64,000 bases of DNA from Streptantibioticus cattleyicolor NRRL 8057 = DSM 46488 (GCF_000240165.1 NC_017586.1:1054001-1118000), one strand, 5' to 3'. Counted from the stretch's first letter, positions 37,783 to 46,976 are shown. Notes: generated from the letters alone by a model not told the origin. Made by a program: numbers and translations.

Positions 37783-38822
37783 CCGCGTCGGCGGTGCGGA
37801 CGGTACGGGTGCCGCCGGAGCTGTCGGCGCGGGTGCCGCCGGCCCGGCGGGACGCGGTGCGGCTGATCACCGGCCGGCGGAGCACCGGTGAGGTGAGCCA
37901 CCACGCGTTCCGGGCGCTGCCACGGCTGCTGTGCGCCGGGGACGTGCTGGTGGTCAACACCTCGCCGACGCTGCCGGCGGCGGTGGACGGGGTGCTCGCC
38001 GGGGAGGCGGTGGTGGTCCACTTCTCGACCCGGCGGGACGACGGGCGGTGGGCGGTGGAGCTGCGGACCCCGGACGGGCGGGGCACCACCCGGGCGCGGC
38101 CGGGCGGTCCGGCGGGGGCGGTGGTGGCGCTGGCCGGCGGCGGGCGGCTGGTGCTGGACGCGCCGCTGGCGGCCGGGTCGGACCGGCTGTGGCTGGCCAC
38201 GGTGGCGCCCGCGGACACGGTGGCGTACCTGCGCCGCAACGGGCGGCCGATCCGGTACGGCTACACCGAGCGGGACCAGCCACTGGCGGCGTACCGCACG
38301 GTGTTCTCGGTGCCGTCGGCGGACGGCCTGGGGTCGGCGGAGATGCCCGGCGCGGGGCGGCCGTTCACCGCGGGCATGGTGGCGGCGCTGGTGAGCCGGG
38401 GGGTGCAGGTGGCGCCGCTGACGCTGCACACCGGGGTGGCGTCCGCTCAGGCCCACGAGCCGCCGTACCCGGAGCGGTTCGCGGTGCCGGAGAGCACGGC
38501 GCGGCTGGTGAACGCGGCGCGGGCCGGCGGCGGCCGGGTGATCGCGGTGGGGACGACGGCGGTGCGGGCGCTGGAGTCGGCGGCGGACGAGGGCGGCCGG
38601 GTGCGCGCGGCGCGGGGATGGACGGATCTGGTGGTCACCCCGGAGCGCGGGACGCGGGTGGTGGACGGGCTGCTGACCGGGTTGCACGAGCCGGAGGCGT
38701 CCCATCTGCTGATGCTGGCCGCGGTGGCGGGCGTCGAGCTGCTGGACCGGGTGTACGCGGAGGCGGTGCGGGAGCGGTACCGGTGGCACGAGTTCGGGGA
38801 CGTCAACCTGCTGCTGCCGTAG
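37779..38822 (+). CDS. QueA-like protein (SAM:tRNA ribosyltransferase-isomerase family)
   Basis: 347-residue member of the QueA family. Typical blocks include VNTSPTLPAAV, YGYTERDQPLAAYRTVFSVPS, VGTTAVRALESA, GWTDLVVTPERGTRVVDGLLTG and FGDVNLLLP. The canonical GSVAAPTAGLHFT segment appears as GSAEMPGAGRPFT (residues 185-197), a large change in the active-site region. I recall many actinobacterial relatives with this form, annotated as QueA although queuosine synthesis is often absent. The start is GTG 37779, overlapping the SDR stop, with GGAGG 7 nt upstream. Whether it modifies tRNA at all is open. A 16-bp terminator follows. Confidence 0.85.
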   Translation: MTASAVRTVRVPPELSARVPPARRDAVRLITGRRSTGEVSHHAFRALPRLLCAGDVLVVNTSPTLPAAVDGVLAGEAVVVHFSTRRDDGRWAVELRTPDGRGTTRARPGGPAGAVVALAGGGRLVLDAPLAAGSDRLWLATVAPADTVAYLRRNGRPIRYGYTERDQPLAAYRTVFSVPSADGLGSAEMPGAGRPFTAGMVAALVSRGVQVAPLTLHTGVASAQAHEPPYPERFAVPESTARLVNAARAGGGRVIAVGTTAVRALESAADEGGRVRAARGWTDLVVTPERGTRVVDGLLTGLHEPEASHLLMLAAVAGVELLDRVYAEAVRERYRWHEFGDVNLLLP

Positions 38823-38829
38823 GAACGCG

Positions 38830-38865
38830 GACGGCGGCGCCCCGGGGTTCCGGGGCGCCGCCGTC
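38830..38865. terminator. bidirectional terminator after the QueA-like gene
   Basis: A perfect 16-bp stem (38830-38845 pairing with 38850-38865) with a 4-nt loop GGTT, 8 nt past the QueA-like stop and 17 nt past the end of the convergent FHA-ABC gene. Confidence 0.85.
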
Positions 38866-38882
38866 GGGCCGGGCAGGGGCGG

Positions 38883-41333
38883 TCAGCCGCCGCGCATGAC
38901 CTCGGGTTCGTGCCGGCGCAGCAGCCGGGCGACGGCGAAGCCGCAGGCGACGCCGAGGGAGAGCAGGACGGCCAGGTCGAGGCACCAGATCCCGGCGCTG
39001 TGCTTCCACAGCGTGTCGGGGTGGGCGGGGTCGTACGGCATGAGGATGTTGAGCTGGGCGGTGGTGGCCAGGCCGGCCAGCGCCCAGCGGGACGGCATCA
39101 GCCAGGCGACCTGTTCCAGGCCGGGCTTGTCGTAGAGCTGGAAGAGGATGCCGGTGAAGACCACCTGGACGATGGCGAACATCACCAGCAGCGGCATGGT
39201 CTTCTCGGCGGTCTTGACCAGCGAGGAGATGACCAGGCCGATCATCATCGAGGTGAAGCCGATGCCGATGACGACGAGGGTCATCTCGACGGCCGGTTCG
39301 TTGTGCAGCAGGACGCCTTCGGCGGGCATGGCGCGCGGGGCGAAGCCGATGGCGCAGATGATCACGCCCTGGACGGCGGTGATCAGGCCGAGCACGACGA
39401 CCTTGGACATCAGGTAGGCGCTGCGGGACAGGCCCACGGCGCGTTCGCGTTCGTAGATGACGCGTTCCTTGATGAGTTCGCGTACCGAGTTGGCGGCGCC
39501 GGAGAAGCACATGCCGACGGTGAGGATCATCAGGATGGTGCCGGCGTCCTTGTTCCACAGGCGCACCCGGGCCGGGCCGAAGCCGAGGCCGCTGTCGGCC
39601 GGGATGACCACGCTGACCACGCCGAGGACGGCGGGCAGGACGAGCATCAGCCCCATGAAGCCGCGGTCGGAGGCGATCACCGACAGGTAGCGGGCGATCA
39701 GGGTGCGCAGTTGGGAGCCCCAGCTGCGGGCCATGCGCGGTTCGGCCTGCGGCGGGGCCACCGGGGCGGGCGGGGTGGGGACGGTCGCGGCGGCGTCCAG
39801 GTCGGCGGCGTAGGTGCGGTAGTGGTGGGAGCCGTGCCAGCGGCCGGCCCAGTCGTAGTCGCGGTAGTTCTCGAACGCCTGGAAGACGTCGGCCCAGGTG
39901 TCGTAGCCGAAGAAGGCGAGCGCCTCGTCGGGCGGCCCGAAGTAGGCCACCGAGCCGCCCGGTGCCATCACCAACAGCCGGTCGCACAGGGCGAGTTCGG
40001 CCACCGAGTGGGTGACCACCAGCACCGTGCGGCCGTCGTCGGCGAGGCCGCGCAGCAGTTGCATCACGTCGCGGTCCATGCCCGGGTCGAGGCCCGAGGT
40101 GGGTTCGTCGAGGAAGATCAGCGACGGTTTGGTGAGCAGTTCCAGGGCGACCGAGACGCGTTTGCGCTGGCCGCCGGAGAGCGCGGTGATGCGTTTGTCG
40201 GCGTGGACGTCGAGCTTGAGCTCGCGCAGCACCTCGTCGATGCGGGCCTGGCGTTCGGCGGCGGCGGTGTCGTCGGGGAAGCGCAGTTTGGCGGCGTACT
40301 TCAGGGCCCGGCGGATCGTCAGTTCCTTGTGCAGGATGTCGTCCTGCGGCACCAGTCCGATGCGCTGGCGCAGTTCGGCGAAGTGCTGGTAGAGGTCGCG
40401 GTTGTCGTAGAGGACCTGGCCGTGGTCGGCGGGGCGGTAGCCGGTGAGCGCGCGCAGCAGGGTGGACTTGCCGGATCCGGAGGGGCCGATGACGCCGATC
40501 AGGGACTTCTCCGGTACGCCGAAGGAGACGTCCTTGAGGATGGTCTTGGTGGTGTTGCCGTGCGGCACCTGGACGGTCAGGCGGCGGGCGGAGAAGGTGA
40601 CTTCGCCGGTGTCGACGAACTCCTCCAGCCGGTCGCCGACGAGCCGGAAGGTGGAGTGGCCGACGCCGACGGTGTCGCCGGGGCCGATCAGGGCGCGGCG
40701 CACCGGCTTGCCGTTGACGTAGGTGCGGTTGTGGCTGCCGAGGTCGACGATCTCGTAGCGGCCGTCGGGGTGGATGCGCAGTTCGGCGTGGCGGCGGGAG
40801 ACCTGGAGGTCGGCGACGACCAGGTCGTTCTCCAGGGCGCGGCCGATGCTCAGTACCCGGCCGACGGCGAGCTGGTGGAAGCTGGTCGGGTTGCGTCCGC
40901 CGGCCGGCGCGGGGTGGGGTTGCGGCCACTCGGATGCCGGTGCGGAGTGCTGGGGTGCGGGGTGGCCGGGGTGCGGTGCGGTGGCCGGGTGTTCCGGGGC
41001 GGCGTAGGCGGGGGCGGCGTGGACGGGGACGGGGGCGGCGAAGTCCAGCCGCGGGCCGTCGGTGGCGTTGCCGAGGTGGACGGTGCTGCCCGGGCCTATC
41101 GGTATCTCGTGGACGCGCTGTCCGTGCGCCCAGGTGCCGTTGGTGCTGCCCAGGTCCTCCAGGGTCCAGCCGTGCCCGTTCCACCGCAGGATCGCGTGCC
41201 GCCAGGAGACCCGGGCGTCGTCGAGCCCGATGTCCCCCTGCGGGTCGCGGCCCACGGTGTACGACCTGGCCGGGTCAAGTGACCAGGTTTGTCCGTTCAG
41301 TTGCAGTACGAGTTCCGGCACTCCATGCCCCAC
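38883..41333 (-). CDS. FHA-domain ABC exporter (ATPase-permease fusion)
   Basis: 816-residue ABC-2 type half-transporter. Two N-terminal FHA domains bind phosphopeptides: VGRDPQGDIGLDDARVSWRHAILR (~residues 27-95) and IGRALENDLVVADLQVSRRHAELR (~155-230). The ATPase follows with GPSGSGKSTLLRAL, LSGGQRKRV and LIFLDEPTSGLD. A C-terminal membrane domain has at least five or six helices (MLVLPAVLGVVSVVIP ... LVMFAIVQVVFTGIL). It probably works under Ser/Thr kinase control. The start is GTG 41333, with GGGGGA 7 nt upstream. It is divergent from the streptophobe gene. Cargo unknown. Confidence 0.92.
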   Translation of the reverse strand: MGHGVPELVLQLNGQTWSLDPARSYTVGRDPQGDIGLDDARVSWRHAILRWNGHGWTLEDLGSTNGTWAHGQRVHEIPIGPGSTVHLGNATDGPRLDFAAPVPVHAAPAYAAPEHPATAPHPGHPAPQHSAPASEWPQPHPAPAGGRNPTSFHQLAVGRVLSIGRALENDLVVADLQVSRRHAELRIHPDGRYEIVDLGSHNRTYVNGKPVRRALIGPGDTVGVGHSTFRLVGDRLEEFVDTGEVTFSARRLTVQVPHGNTTKTILKDVSFGVPEKSLIGVIGPSGSGKSTLLRALTGYRPADHGQVLYDNRDLYQHFAELRQRIGLVPQDDILHKELTIRRALKYAAKLRFPDDTAAAERQARIDEVLRELKLDVHADKRITALSGGQRKRVSVALELLTKPSLIFLDEPTSGLDPGMDRDVMQLLRGLADDGRTVLVVTHSVAELALCDRLLVMAPGGSVAYFGPPDEALAFFGYDTWADVFQAFENYRDYDWAGRWHGSHHYRTYAADLDAAATVPTPPAPVAPPQAEPRMARSWGSQLRTLIARYLSVIASDRGFMGLMLVLPAVLGVVSVVIPADSGLGFGPARVRLWNKDAGTILMILTVGMCFSGAANSVRELIKERVIYERERAVGLSRSAYLMSKVVVLGLITAVQGVIICAIGFAPRAMPAEGVLLHNEPAVEMTLVVIGIGFTSMMIGLVISSLVKTAEKTMPLLVMFAIVQVVFTGILFQLYDKPGLEQVAWLMPSRWALAGLATTAQLNILMPYDPAHPDTLWKHSAGIWCLDLAVLLSLGVACGFAVARLLRRHEPEVMRGG

Positions 41334-41551
41334 AAGGTTGTCCCCCGGTTTACCCCCATGCCGGGAAGTCCGGGATGGCGAACGTCGGGAGCACTATTCC
41401 AGGCTCCCGTCCGTTACGGAAAGTCGCCCTCTGGCGGGGGCTTGGGGCCGAAACGCCCTCGGACGGTGGTAGGGAGGAAGTAGGCGGCGGTATGCCGGAT
41501 GATCCCGGCATACGGCGGTGTACGGCTTTCCTCCGCGGAACAGGGGCGACC

Positions 41552-42919
41552 ATGGCCAGCGGTCCGGAGCAGTCACACGGTGCTCGCGCGGTGCCGTGGG
41601 GACGGGCGGTGCTCGCCGCGGTGGCCGCCGTCGGCTGGGCGTTCGCGGCGATGGCGGCGGTGGCGGCGCTCGGCCTCCATCTGCTGGGCGCCGACACCCG
41701 AGGGGCGCTCGGCCCGATGACCGCCGCCGTGGTGATCATGGCGGTGGGCGGCCAGGTCTCCCCCTCCGGTGACGTGACGGTCTTCGGGATCGGCGGGGCG
41801 CAGGCGGTCGGGGCGGTGGACATCATGCCGCTGGGCGTCGCGCTGGCCGGGGCGCTGCCGCTCGGCTGGGTCTTCGCCCGCTCCACGCGCCGGGCCGGCG
41901 TGGTGGCCGGCGGCGCGGAGTTCGCCGTCCGCACGGTCGCGGTGATCGTGGTCTTCCTGGCCGTGCTGGCCGGGCTGACCTGGGCCGGCCACGAGACGAT
42001 CACCATCAGCGGGGCGTCGCCGGGGTCCGCCGCGCCCGGCCTCGGTGACCTGGGCGACCTCGGTGACCTGGGCGGTCTTGGCGGGCGGCTCGCCGACAGC
42101 CTGGGCCGGCTGGCGCACGAACGCGCCTCGGTGGGCTTCCGGGTCGACGCGGGCGCCTCGGTCGGCGCGGGGCTGCTGTGGGTGCTGGCGGTGCTGGCGC
42201 TGGCACTGCTGGTCAACCGGCGCGCGCCGCTGCCGGCCGCCTGGCACGTGGTGCACCGTGCCGTACGGCCGGCCGCCTCGGCGCTGTGCACGGCGCTGCT
42301 GCTGGCGGTGGCGGCCGGGTTCGTGGTCGCGCTGTGCCACGCGGTGGCGGACGACCATCCGGGCCGGGTGGTCGGCGCGGCCCTGGTCGGCACCCCGAAC
42401 GCGGTATGGCTGGCGGCGACGCTGGGGTTGTTCGTCCCGTGGCACGGACGGGCGTACGGCCCGCTGGCGTACGTACTGCCGCACCCGCTGGACCAGTTGC
42501 TCAAGGGCGGCGCCGACCATCCGGTGACGGTGGCGGGGCTGGCCGGGTACGACGGGTGGGTGTGGCTGCTGCCGGTGGCCGCGGTGGTGACGATGCTGCT
42601 GGCCGGGGTGGTGCTCGCGGCGCGCACGCCGCCGGGCGCGTCGACGGCCGCCTGCGCGCTGCGGCTGGCCGTCGCCGCCGCGCTCGCCTTCGCGTTGCTG
42701 ACCGCGTTGACCACGCTGTCGGTCAACGCCGATCTGTCGCTGTTCGGCTTCGACGCCCTGGGGTCCGGGATCGACCTGGCGGGCAGTGTTCCGCTCGCCT
42801 TCCTGCTGGGTGCCGGGTGGGGGCTGGTCTGCGGTGCGGTGGGGGCCGCCCTCGCCACGGCGACCGGGGCGCGCGGCACCCGGGTGGCGGGGCCCGCCGG
42901 GCTTTCCGGACGCCCCTGA
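41552..42919 (+). CDS. streptophobe-family multi-spanning membrane protein
   Basis: 455-residue integral membrane protein of the Streptomyces-restricted streptophobe family, about ten hydrophobic helices (AVLAAVAAVGWAFAAMAAVAALGLHLLGAD; VVIVVFLAVLAGLTW; LWVLAVLALALLV; LLPVAAVVTMLLAGVVLAAR, and others). A Gly/Leu/Asp-rich loop repeats GDLGDLGDLG after the first four helices. The start is ATG 41552 with AGGGG 5 nt upstream. The family has no assigned function. It is divergent from the FHA-ABC exporter, which suggests, but does not prove, linkage. Confidence 0.88.
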   Translation: MASGPEQSHGARAVPWGRAVLAAVAAVGWAFAAMAAVAALGLHLLGADTRGALGPMTAAVVIMAVGGQVSPSGDVTVFGIGGAQAVGAVDIMPLGVALAGALPLGWVFARSTRRAGVVAGGAEFAVRTVAVIVVFLAVLAGLTWAGHETITISGASPGSAAPGLGDLGDLGDLGGLGGRLADSLGRLAHERASVGFRVDAGASVGAGLLWVLAVLALALLVNRRAPLPAAWHVVHRAVRPAASALCTALLLAVAAGFVVALCHAVADDHPGRVVGAALVGTPNAVWLAATLGLFVPWHGRAYGPLAYVLPHPLDQLLKGGADHPVTVAGLAGYDGWVWLLPVAAVVTMLLAGVVLAARTPPGASTAACALRLAVAAALAFALLTALTTLSVNADLSLFGFDALGSGIDLAGSVPLAFLLGAGWGLVCGAVGAALATATGARGTRVAGPAGLSGRP

Positions 42920-43020
42920 CCGGGCGCCGCCGGCGCTCGCCGCGCCGTAGGTCCGCGGGGTGCCCGGGATACGGGACGGGTCCGCTGCCGGGGCCGCCGG
43001 GCGGTTACCGTGGTGCCACC

Positions 43021-44268
43021 ATGGACGACGTTTCGCAGCCCGGTCCCGCCCCCGACGTTCCGGTCGGGGCGGCCTCGGGGCCCACGCTTCTGGTCAAGAT
43101 CTTCGGCAAGGACCGGCCGGGCATCACCGCCGGACTCTTCGACACGCTCGCCGCCTACGGCGTGGACGTGGTCGACATCGAGCAGGTGGTCACCCGGGGC
43201 CGGATGGTGCTGTGCACCCTGGTCACCGCACCGGAGGGCGGACCCGCCGCGGAGGGCGGGCTGCGCGCCACCGTTCACAACTGGGCCGAATCCATCAAGA
43301 TGCAGGCGGAGATCATCTCCGGCACCGGTGACAACCGGCCGCGCGGCACCGGACGCTCCCACGTCACCGTGCTCGGCCATCCGCTCACCGCCGAGTCGAC
43401 GGCGGCCATAGCGGCCCGGATCACCGCCGTCGGCGGCAACATCGACCGTATCTTCCGGCTCGCCAAGTACCCGGTCACCGCCGTGGAGTTCGCCGTCTCC
43501 GGCGCGCCCACCGGGGTGCTGCGCACCGCCTTGGCGATGGAGGCGGCCCACCGCGGGGTGGACGTGGCGGTGGTCGCCGCCGGGCTGCACCGGCGGGCGC
43601 AGCGGCTGGTGGTGATGGACGTGGACTCCACCTTGATCCAGGACGAAGTGATCGAGCTCTTCGCCGCCCACGCCGGCTGCGAGGACCAGGTCGCCGAGGT
43701 GACGGCCGCGGCGATGCGCGGGGAGCTGGACTTCGAGCAGTCGCTGCACGCCCGGGTGGCGCTGCTGGCGGGGCTGGACGCCTCGGTGGTCGACAAGGTG
43801 CGCGCCGAGGTCCGGCTGACCCCGGGCGCCCGTACCCTCATCCGTACGCTCAAGCGGCTCGGCTTCCAGGTGGGCGTGGTCTCCGGCGGCTTCACCCAGG
43901 TCACCGACGACCTCAAGGAACGCCTCGGGCTCGACTTCGCCTCCGCCAACACCCTGGAGATCGTCGACGGGCGGCTGACCGGCCGGGTCACCGGTGACGT
44001 GGTGGACCGGGCCGGCAAGGCACGGCTGCTGCGGTCCTTCGCCGAGCAGGCCGGGGTGCCGCTCTCCCAGACCGTGGCGATCGGCGACGGCGCCAACGAC
44101 CTGGACATGCTCAACACCGCCGGGCTCGGCGTCGCCTTCAACGCCAAGCCGGTGGTGCGGCAGGCCGCGGACACCGCGGTCAACGTGCCGTTCCTGGACA
44201 CCGTGCTCTACCTGCTGGGCATCACCCGGGAAGAGGTCGAGGCGGCCGACCTCCACCTGGACGCCTGA
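43021..44268 (+). CDS. serB: phosphoserine phosphatase
   Basis: Last step of serine synthesis, dephosphorylating phosphoserine. 415 residues: an N-terminal tandem ACT region (LLVKIFGKDRPGITAGLFDTLAAYGVDVVDIEQVV and a second copy near residue 120), then a HAD domain with VVMDVDSTLIQDEVIELFA, the SGGFTQVT motif II region, and GDGANDLDMLNTAGLGVAFNAK. This is the long form found in actinobacteria and pseudomonads. The start is ATG 43021, a weak ribosome site. A 9-bp stem follows at 44293-44323, and the SixA-like gene lies convergent. Confidence 0.95.
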   Translation: MDDVSQPGPAPDVPVGAASGPTLLVKIFGKDRPGITAGLFDTLAAYGVDVVDIEQVVTRGRMVLCTLVTAPEGGPAAEGGLRATVHNWAESIKMQAEIISGTGDNRPRGTGRSHVTVLGHPLTAESTAAIAARITAVGGNIDRIFRLAKYPVTAVEFAVSGAPTGVLRTALAMEAAHRGVDVAVVAAGLHRRAQRLVVMDVDSTLIQDEVIELFAAHAGCEDQVAEVTAAAMRGELDFEQSLHARVALLAGLDASVVDKVRAEVRLTPGARTLIRTLKRLGFQVGVVSGGFTQVTDDLKERLGLDFASANTLEIVDGRLTGRVTGDVVDRAGKARLLRSFAEQAGVPLSQTVAIGDGANDLDMLNTAGLGVAFNAKPVVRQAADTAVNVPFLDTVLYLLGITREEVEAADLHLDA

Positions 44269-44292
44269 GACCCGGGCGCGCCCGGCGCGGGT

Positions 44293-44323
44293 GCGCCTCC
44301 CGGCCGGGGCGGCGGGGAGGCGC
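44293..44323. terminator. terminator between serB and sixA-like gene
   Basis: GCGCCTCCC (44293-44301) pairs with GGGAGGCGC (44315-44323) around a 13-nt loop, 24 nt past the serB stop and close to the end of the convergent gene. Confidence 0.6.
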
Positions 44324-44349
44324 GTTCGCGTGAGTGACGGGCGGGGGCT

Positions 44350-44871
44350 TCAGGCCTTGTGCGGGACCCAGTAGTCGGCCAGCGTCCCGACCCCGTGCTC
44401 GACCGACTTCCACGAGCCGTCGAAGGTGATCACGGCGATGGCGCAGGTGGGGAAGGCACTGCGGTTCATCCGGGCCGCCAGATCGCCCTCGGCGCGGCCG
44501 GTGAGCGCGTCGGCCAGCGCGTGCATGCCCGGGTTGTGGCCGACCAGCATCAGGTCGGCGACCTCGTCGGAGGTCTCGTTGATCAGCGCGAGGAGTTCGC
44601 CGAGGGATGCCTCGTAGAGCCGCTCCTCGTAGACGGTCTTGGGGCGCTGCGGCAGTTCGTGGGCGACGAGCTTCCAGGTTTCGCGGGTGCGCTGCGCCGT
44701 CGAGCAGAGGGTCAGTTCGGGGAGGAAGCCCTTCCAGGCGAGCCATTGTCCGGCGACGGGGGCGTCCTTGCGACCACGGTCGCTCAGCGGCCGTTCGTGG
44801 TCGGATTCCTGCGCCCAGTCGGCCTTGGCGTGCCTGAGGAGGACGATCCTGCGGGGCGTTGCGTCGCTCAT
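44350..44871 (-). CDS. SixA-like histidine phosphatase
   Basis: 173-residue member of the histidine phosphatase clan. The RHG motif is LLRHAKADW (His14 likely phospho-acceptor), with the second His in MLVGHNPGMH. ERPLSDRGRKDAPVAGQWLAW and STAQRTRETW match SixA/phosphoglycerate-mutase-like proteins. In E. coli SixA acts on ArcB or PtsO; the target here is unknown. The start is ATG 44871, with GGAAG 9 nt upstream. It is convergent with serB. Confidence 0.92.
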   Translation of the reverse strand: MSDATPRRIVLLRHAKADWAQESDHERPLSDRGRKDAPVAGQWLAWKGFLPELTLCSTAQRTRETWKLVAHELPQRPKTVYEERLYEASLGELLALINETSDEVADLMLVGHNPGMHALADALTGRAEGDLAARMNRSAFPTCAIAVITFDGSWKSVEHGVGTLADYWVPHKA

Positions 44872-44977
44872 GTCCTTCAGCTTCCCAGAAAACGCCGCAC
44901 GAGGCGCGGGGTGCGCGGGCGTTGTGCGGGTGCTGGACGCGGTACGCGGCGGGCGCGCGACCGGGTCCGCCGCGCCG

Positions 44978-45229
44978 TTACGACACGTGCCCGACGAGGG
45001 CCGCGAGGAGCGCGGTGACCTTGGAGAAGAGCGCGGCGAGCGGCTGCGCGGCGGCGGGCGGACCGGCCTGCGCGGTGCCCGCGACGAACGTCAGCAGCGC
45101 GCCGAAAGCCACCGCGGGCAGCGCCACCGCCCACCACCGCAGCCGTCCCGCCGGTCGCTCCGCCCCGCCGGGCGGCGCCGCCTCCGCGGCCTTCGCACGG
45201 GTCGGCCAGGCGGTACTGCACACAGGCAT
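44978..45229 (-). CDS. small single-pass membrane protein, unknown
   Basis: 83-residue protein with one central hydrophobic helix (WWAVALPAVAFGALLTFVAGTAQA) between a short charged N-terminus and a second amphipathic segment (LAALFSKVTALLAALVGHV). ATG 45229 is chosen because GGAGG stands 8 nt upstream; the frame extends 48 codons further but with weaker codon bias. No family is recognised. It is separated from the SixA-like gene by 106 bp and from the 39-residue gene by 169 bp, all on the minus strand. Confidence 0.6.
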   Translation of the reverse strand: MPVCSTAWPTRAKAAEAAPPGGAERPAGRLRWWAVALPAVAFGALLTFVAGTAQAGPPAAAQPLAALFSKVTALLAALVGHVS

Positions 45230-45398
45230 GGGGCTCGCCTCCGGGTCGGGGTCGCCGCCGCGCGGCGGCGTCGTTTCGTACGCCACCGACGCTACGGCCG
45301 CCTTCCGGGCCGGACCATCCGGAAGACCACCCAGTCGACCCTGATCCACACCCCCTAGGGGACCGGGGGACAACCCCCTCCCCCGGTGTGCGAGGCGC

Positions 45399-45518
45399 TC
45401 AATAATGTGCCGCGATCGAGGCCACGATCGCCACCACCGCCGGTACGCCCAGCATCATGCAGAGCATCAGCAGCAGCTTCTTCTGCGGTTTCGGAGGGTT
45501 CGGCTCGAGCACGGGCAT
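45399..45518 (-). CDS. SGM_5486-family transporter-associated small protein
   Basis: 39-residue single-span membrane protein beginning MPVLEPNPPKPQKK and ending SIAAHY, with a hydrophobic core LLLMLCMMLGVPAVVAIV. I recognise this as the Streptomyces SGM_5486-type protein, typically encoded next to the MFS exporter/GntR locus, as here. The start is ATG 45518 with GGGAG 9 nt upstream. It lies 117 bp beyond the stop of the MFS gene on the same strand and may be its partner subunit. Function is inferred from context only. Confidence 0.85.
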   Translation of the reverse strand: MPVLEPNPPKPQKKLLLMLCMMLGVPAVVAIVASIAAHY

Positions 45519-45635
45519 GCGCCCAGTCTCCCACCCCCGCCCCGCGCCCCGTCCCGGGGGTGGCCCCGCCGCGCCGGTGGCGTGTCGTACCCCGGAACGG
45601 GACCGGGGTGGCGGACCCGGCGGCGGCGCCGCGGC

Positions 45636-46976
45636 TCAGATCTCGTCCTCCACGTGGCGTTTGCGGCCGGCCAGGATGCCGGCGGCCATCTGGGGGAGCA
45701 TGAGGGCGGCCATGAGGGCGATGGGCAGGTGCCAGCCGCCGGTGCTCTGGTAGAGGGCGCCGACGAGGATGGGGCCGGGGATGGACAGCAGGTAGCCGGT
45801 GCTCTGGGCGAAGGCGGAGAGCTGGGCGACCCCGGCACCGGTGCGGGAGCGCATGCCGATCATGGTCAGCGCCAGCGGGAAGGCGCAGTTGGAGACGCCC
45901 ATCAGCAGGGCCCAGGCGACCGGGGCGGCGGCGGGCGCGAGCCAGAGCCCGGCGTAGCCGGCGAGGCCGAAGGCGCCGAGCGCGGCAACCAGCCAGCCCT
46001 GGTGGCTCACCCGGGCGGCGAGCGCGGGCAGGACGAAGGAGAGCGGGACGCCGAGCACCATGGTGACCGCCAGCAGCACGCCCGCGGTGGCGGCCGACAC
46101 GCCCGCGTCCCGGAAGATCTGCGGCAGCCACCCCATGGTGATGTACGCGCCGGTGGCCTGGAGGCCGAAGAAGACGGCGAGCGCCCAGGCGGTCCGGCTG
46201 CGGGTGATCCGGACGCGCGGCGCGGAGCCGGCGGCCGGGGCGCCGGCGGCGGCACCCCGGCCGGTACGGGCCACCGCGAGCCACGGCACCACGGCGACCA
46301 CGGCGAGCGCCGCCCAGACCCCCAGGCCCAGCCGCCAGCCGCCGCCCATCGCCCGGGTCAGCGGCACCGTACTGGCCGCGGCGACCGCGGTGCCCAGGGA
46401 GAGCGCCATCGAGTACAGCCCCGTCATGGCGCCGACCCGGTCGGGGAAGTACCGCTTGACGACCACCGGCAGGAGCACGTTGCTGACGGCTATGCCGGCC
46501 AGCCCCAGCGCGCTGGCGGCGAGGAAGACCGCGGTGCCCTGGGCGAACGGGCGCAGCAGCAGCCCGCCGGCGATGGCGGCCATGCCGGCGCAGACCACCG
46601 CGCCGGGGCCGAACCGGCGGGCCAGCCGGGGCGCGGCGGTGCCGAAGACGGCGAAGCACACGGCGGGTACGGAGGTGAGCAGCCCGGCCACCGTGCCGTT
46701 CATGTGCAGCCCGGTGCGCACCTCGGCCATGAGCGCCCCGAGGCTGGTGATCGCCGGACGCAGGTTGACCGCGGCGATCACCAGCGCGACGGCGACCAGC
46801 CGCCGGGTGAGGGGGGTCAGGGGTGTCCCGGGGGCGGCTCCGGCGCCGGGGGGCGGCGGAGCCGAGGCGGCCGGCACGGCACCATGGGGTGCGTCGGCGG
46901 CGTCGGTGGCCGGCACGGCAGCGGGTACGGCGGGTCCCCGGTGGTCTTCGGACAGCACGGTCTCGTCGTCTCGCAT
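45636..46976 (-). CDS. MFS transporter, CynX/NimT-like
   Basis: 446-residue major facilitator with about 12 membrane helices. A Pro/Ala-rich 45-residue N-terminal extension precedes LVAVALVIAAVNLRPAITSLGALMAEVRTGL, the CynX/NimT hallmark. The central loop (GRGAAAGAPAAGSAP) separates two six-helix halves. ATG 46976 is the likely start; no strong ribosome site is seen. It is divergent from a GntR regulator over 76 bp containing ATGGG/CCCAT half-sites, so it is probably regulated by it. Related proteins transport cyanate, nitroimidazole or amino-acid-like compounds; cargo unknown. Confidence 0.9.
   Translation of the reverse strand: MRDDETVLSEDHRGPAVPAAVPATDAADAPHGAVPAASAPPPPGAGAAPGTPLTPLTRRLVAVALVIAAVNLRPAITSLGALMAEVRTGLHMNGTVAGLLTSVPAVCFAVFGTAAPRLARRFGPGAVVCAGMAAIAGGLLLRPFAQGTAVFLAASALGLAGIAVSNVLLPVVVKRYFPDRVGAMTGLYSMALSLGTAVAAASTVPLTRAMGGGWRLGLGVWAALAVVAVVPWLAVARTGRGAAAGAPAAGSAPRVRITRSRTAWALAVFFGLQATGAYITMGWLPQIFRDAGVSAATAGVLLAVTMVLGVPLSFVLPALAARVSHQGWLVAALGAFGLAGYAGLWLAPAAAPVAWALLMGVSNCAFPLALTMIGMRSRTGAGVAQLSAFAQSTGYLLSIPGPILVGALYQSTGGWHLPIALMAALMLPQMAAGILAGRKRHVEDEI

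Noticed and set aside
38910-41282. A 790-codon plus-strand frame over the FHA-ABC exporter
   Set aside because: Antisense shadow; the minus-strand frame has two FHA domains and full ABC motifs.
41350-44256. A 968-codon minus-strand frame across the streptophobe and serB genes
   Set aside because: Spans two real genes and an intergenic gap on the other strand; composition is Ala/Arg/Pro/Ser-rich without motifs.
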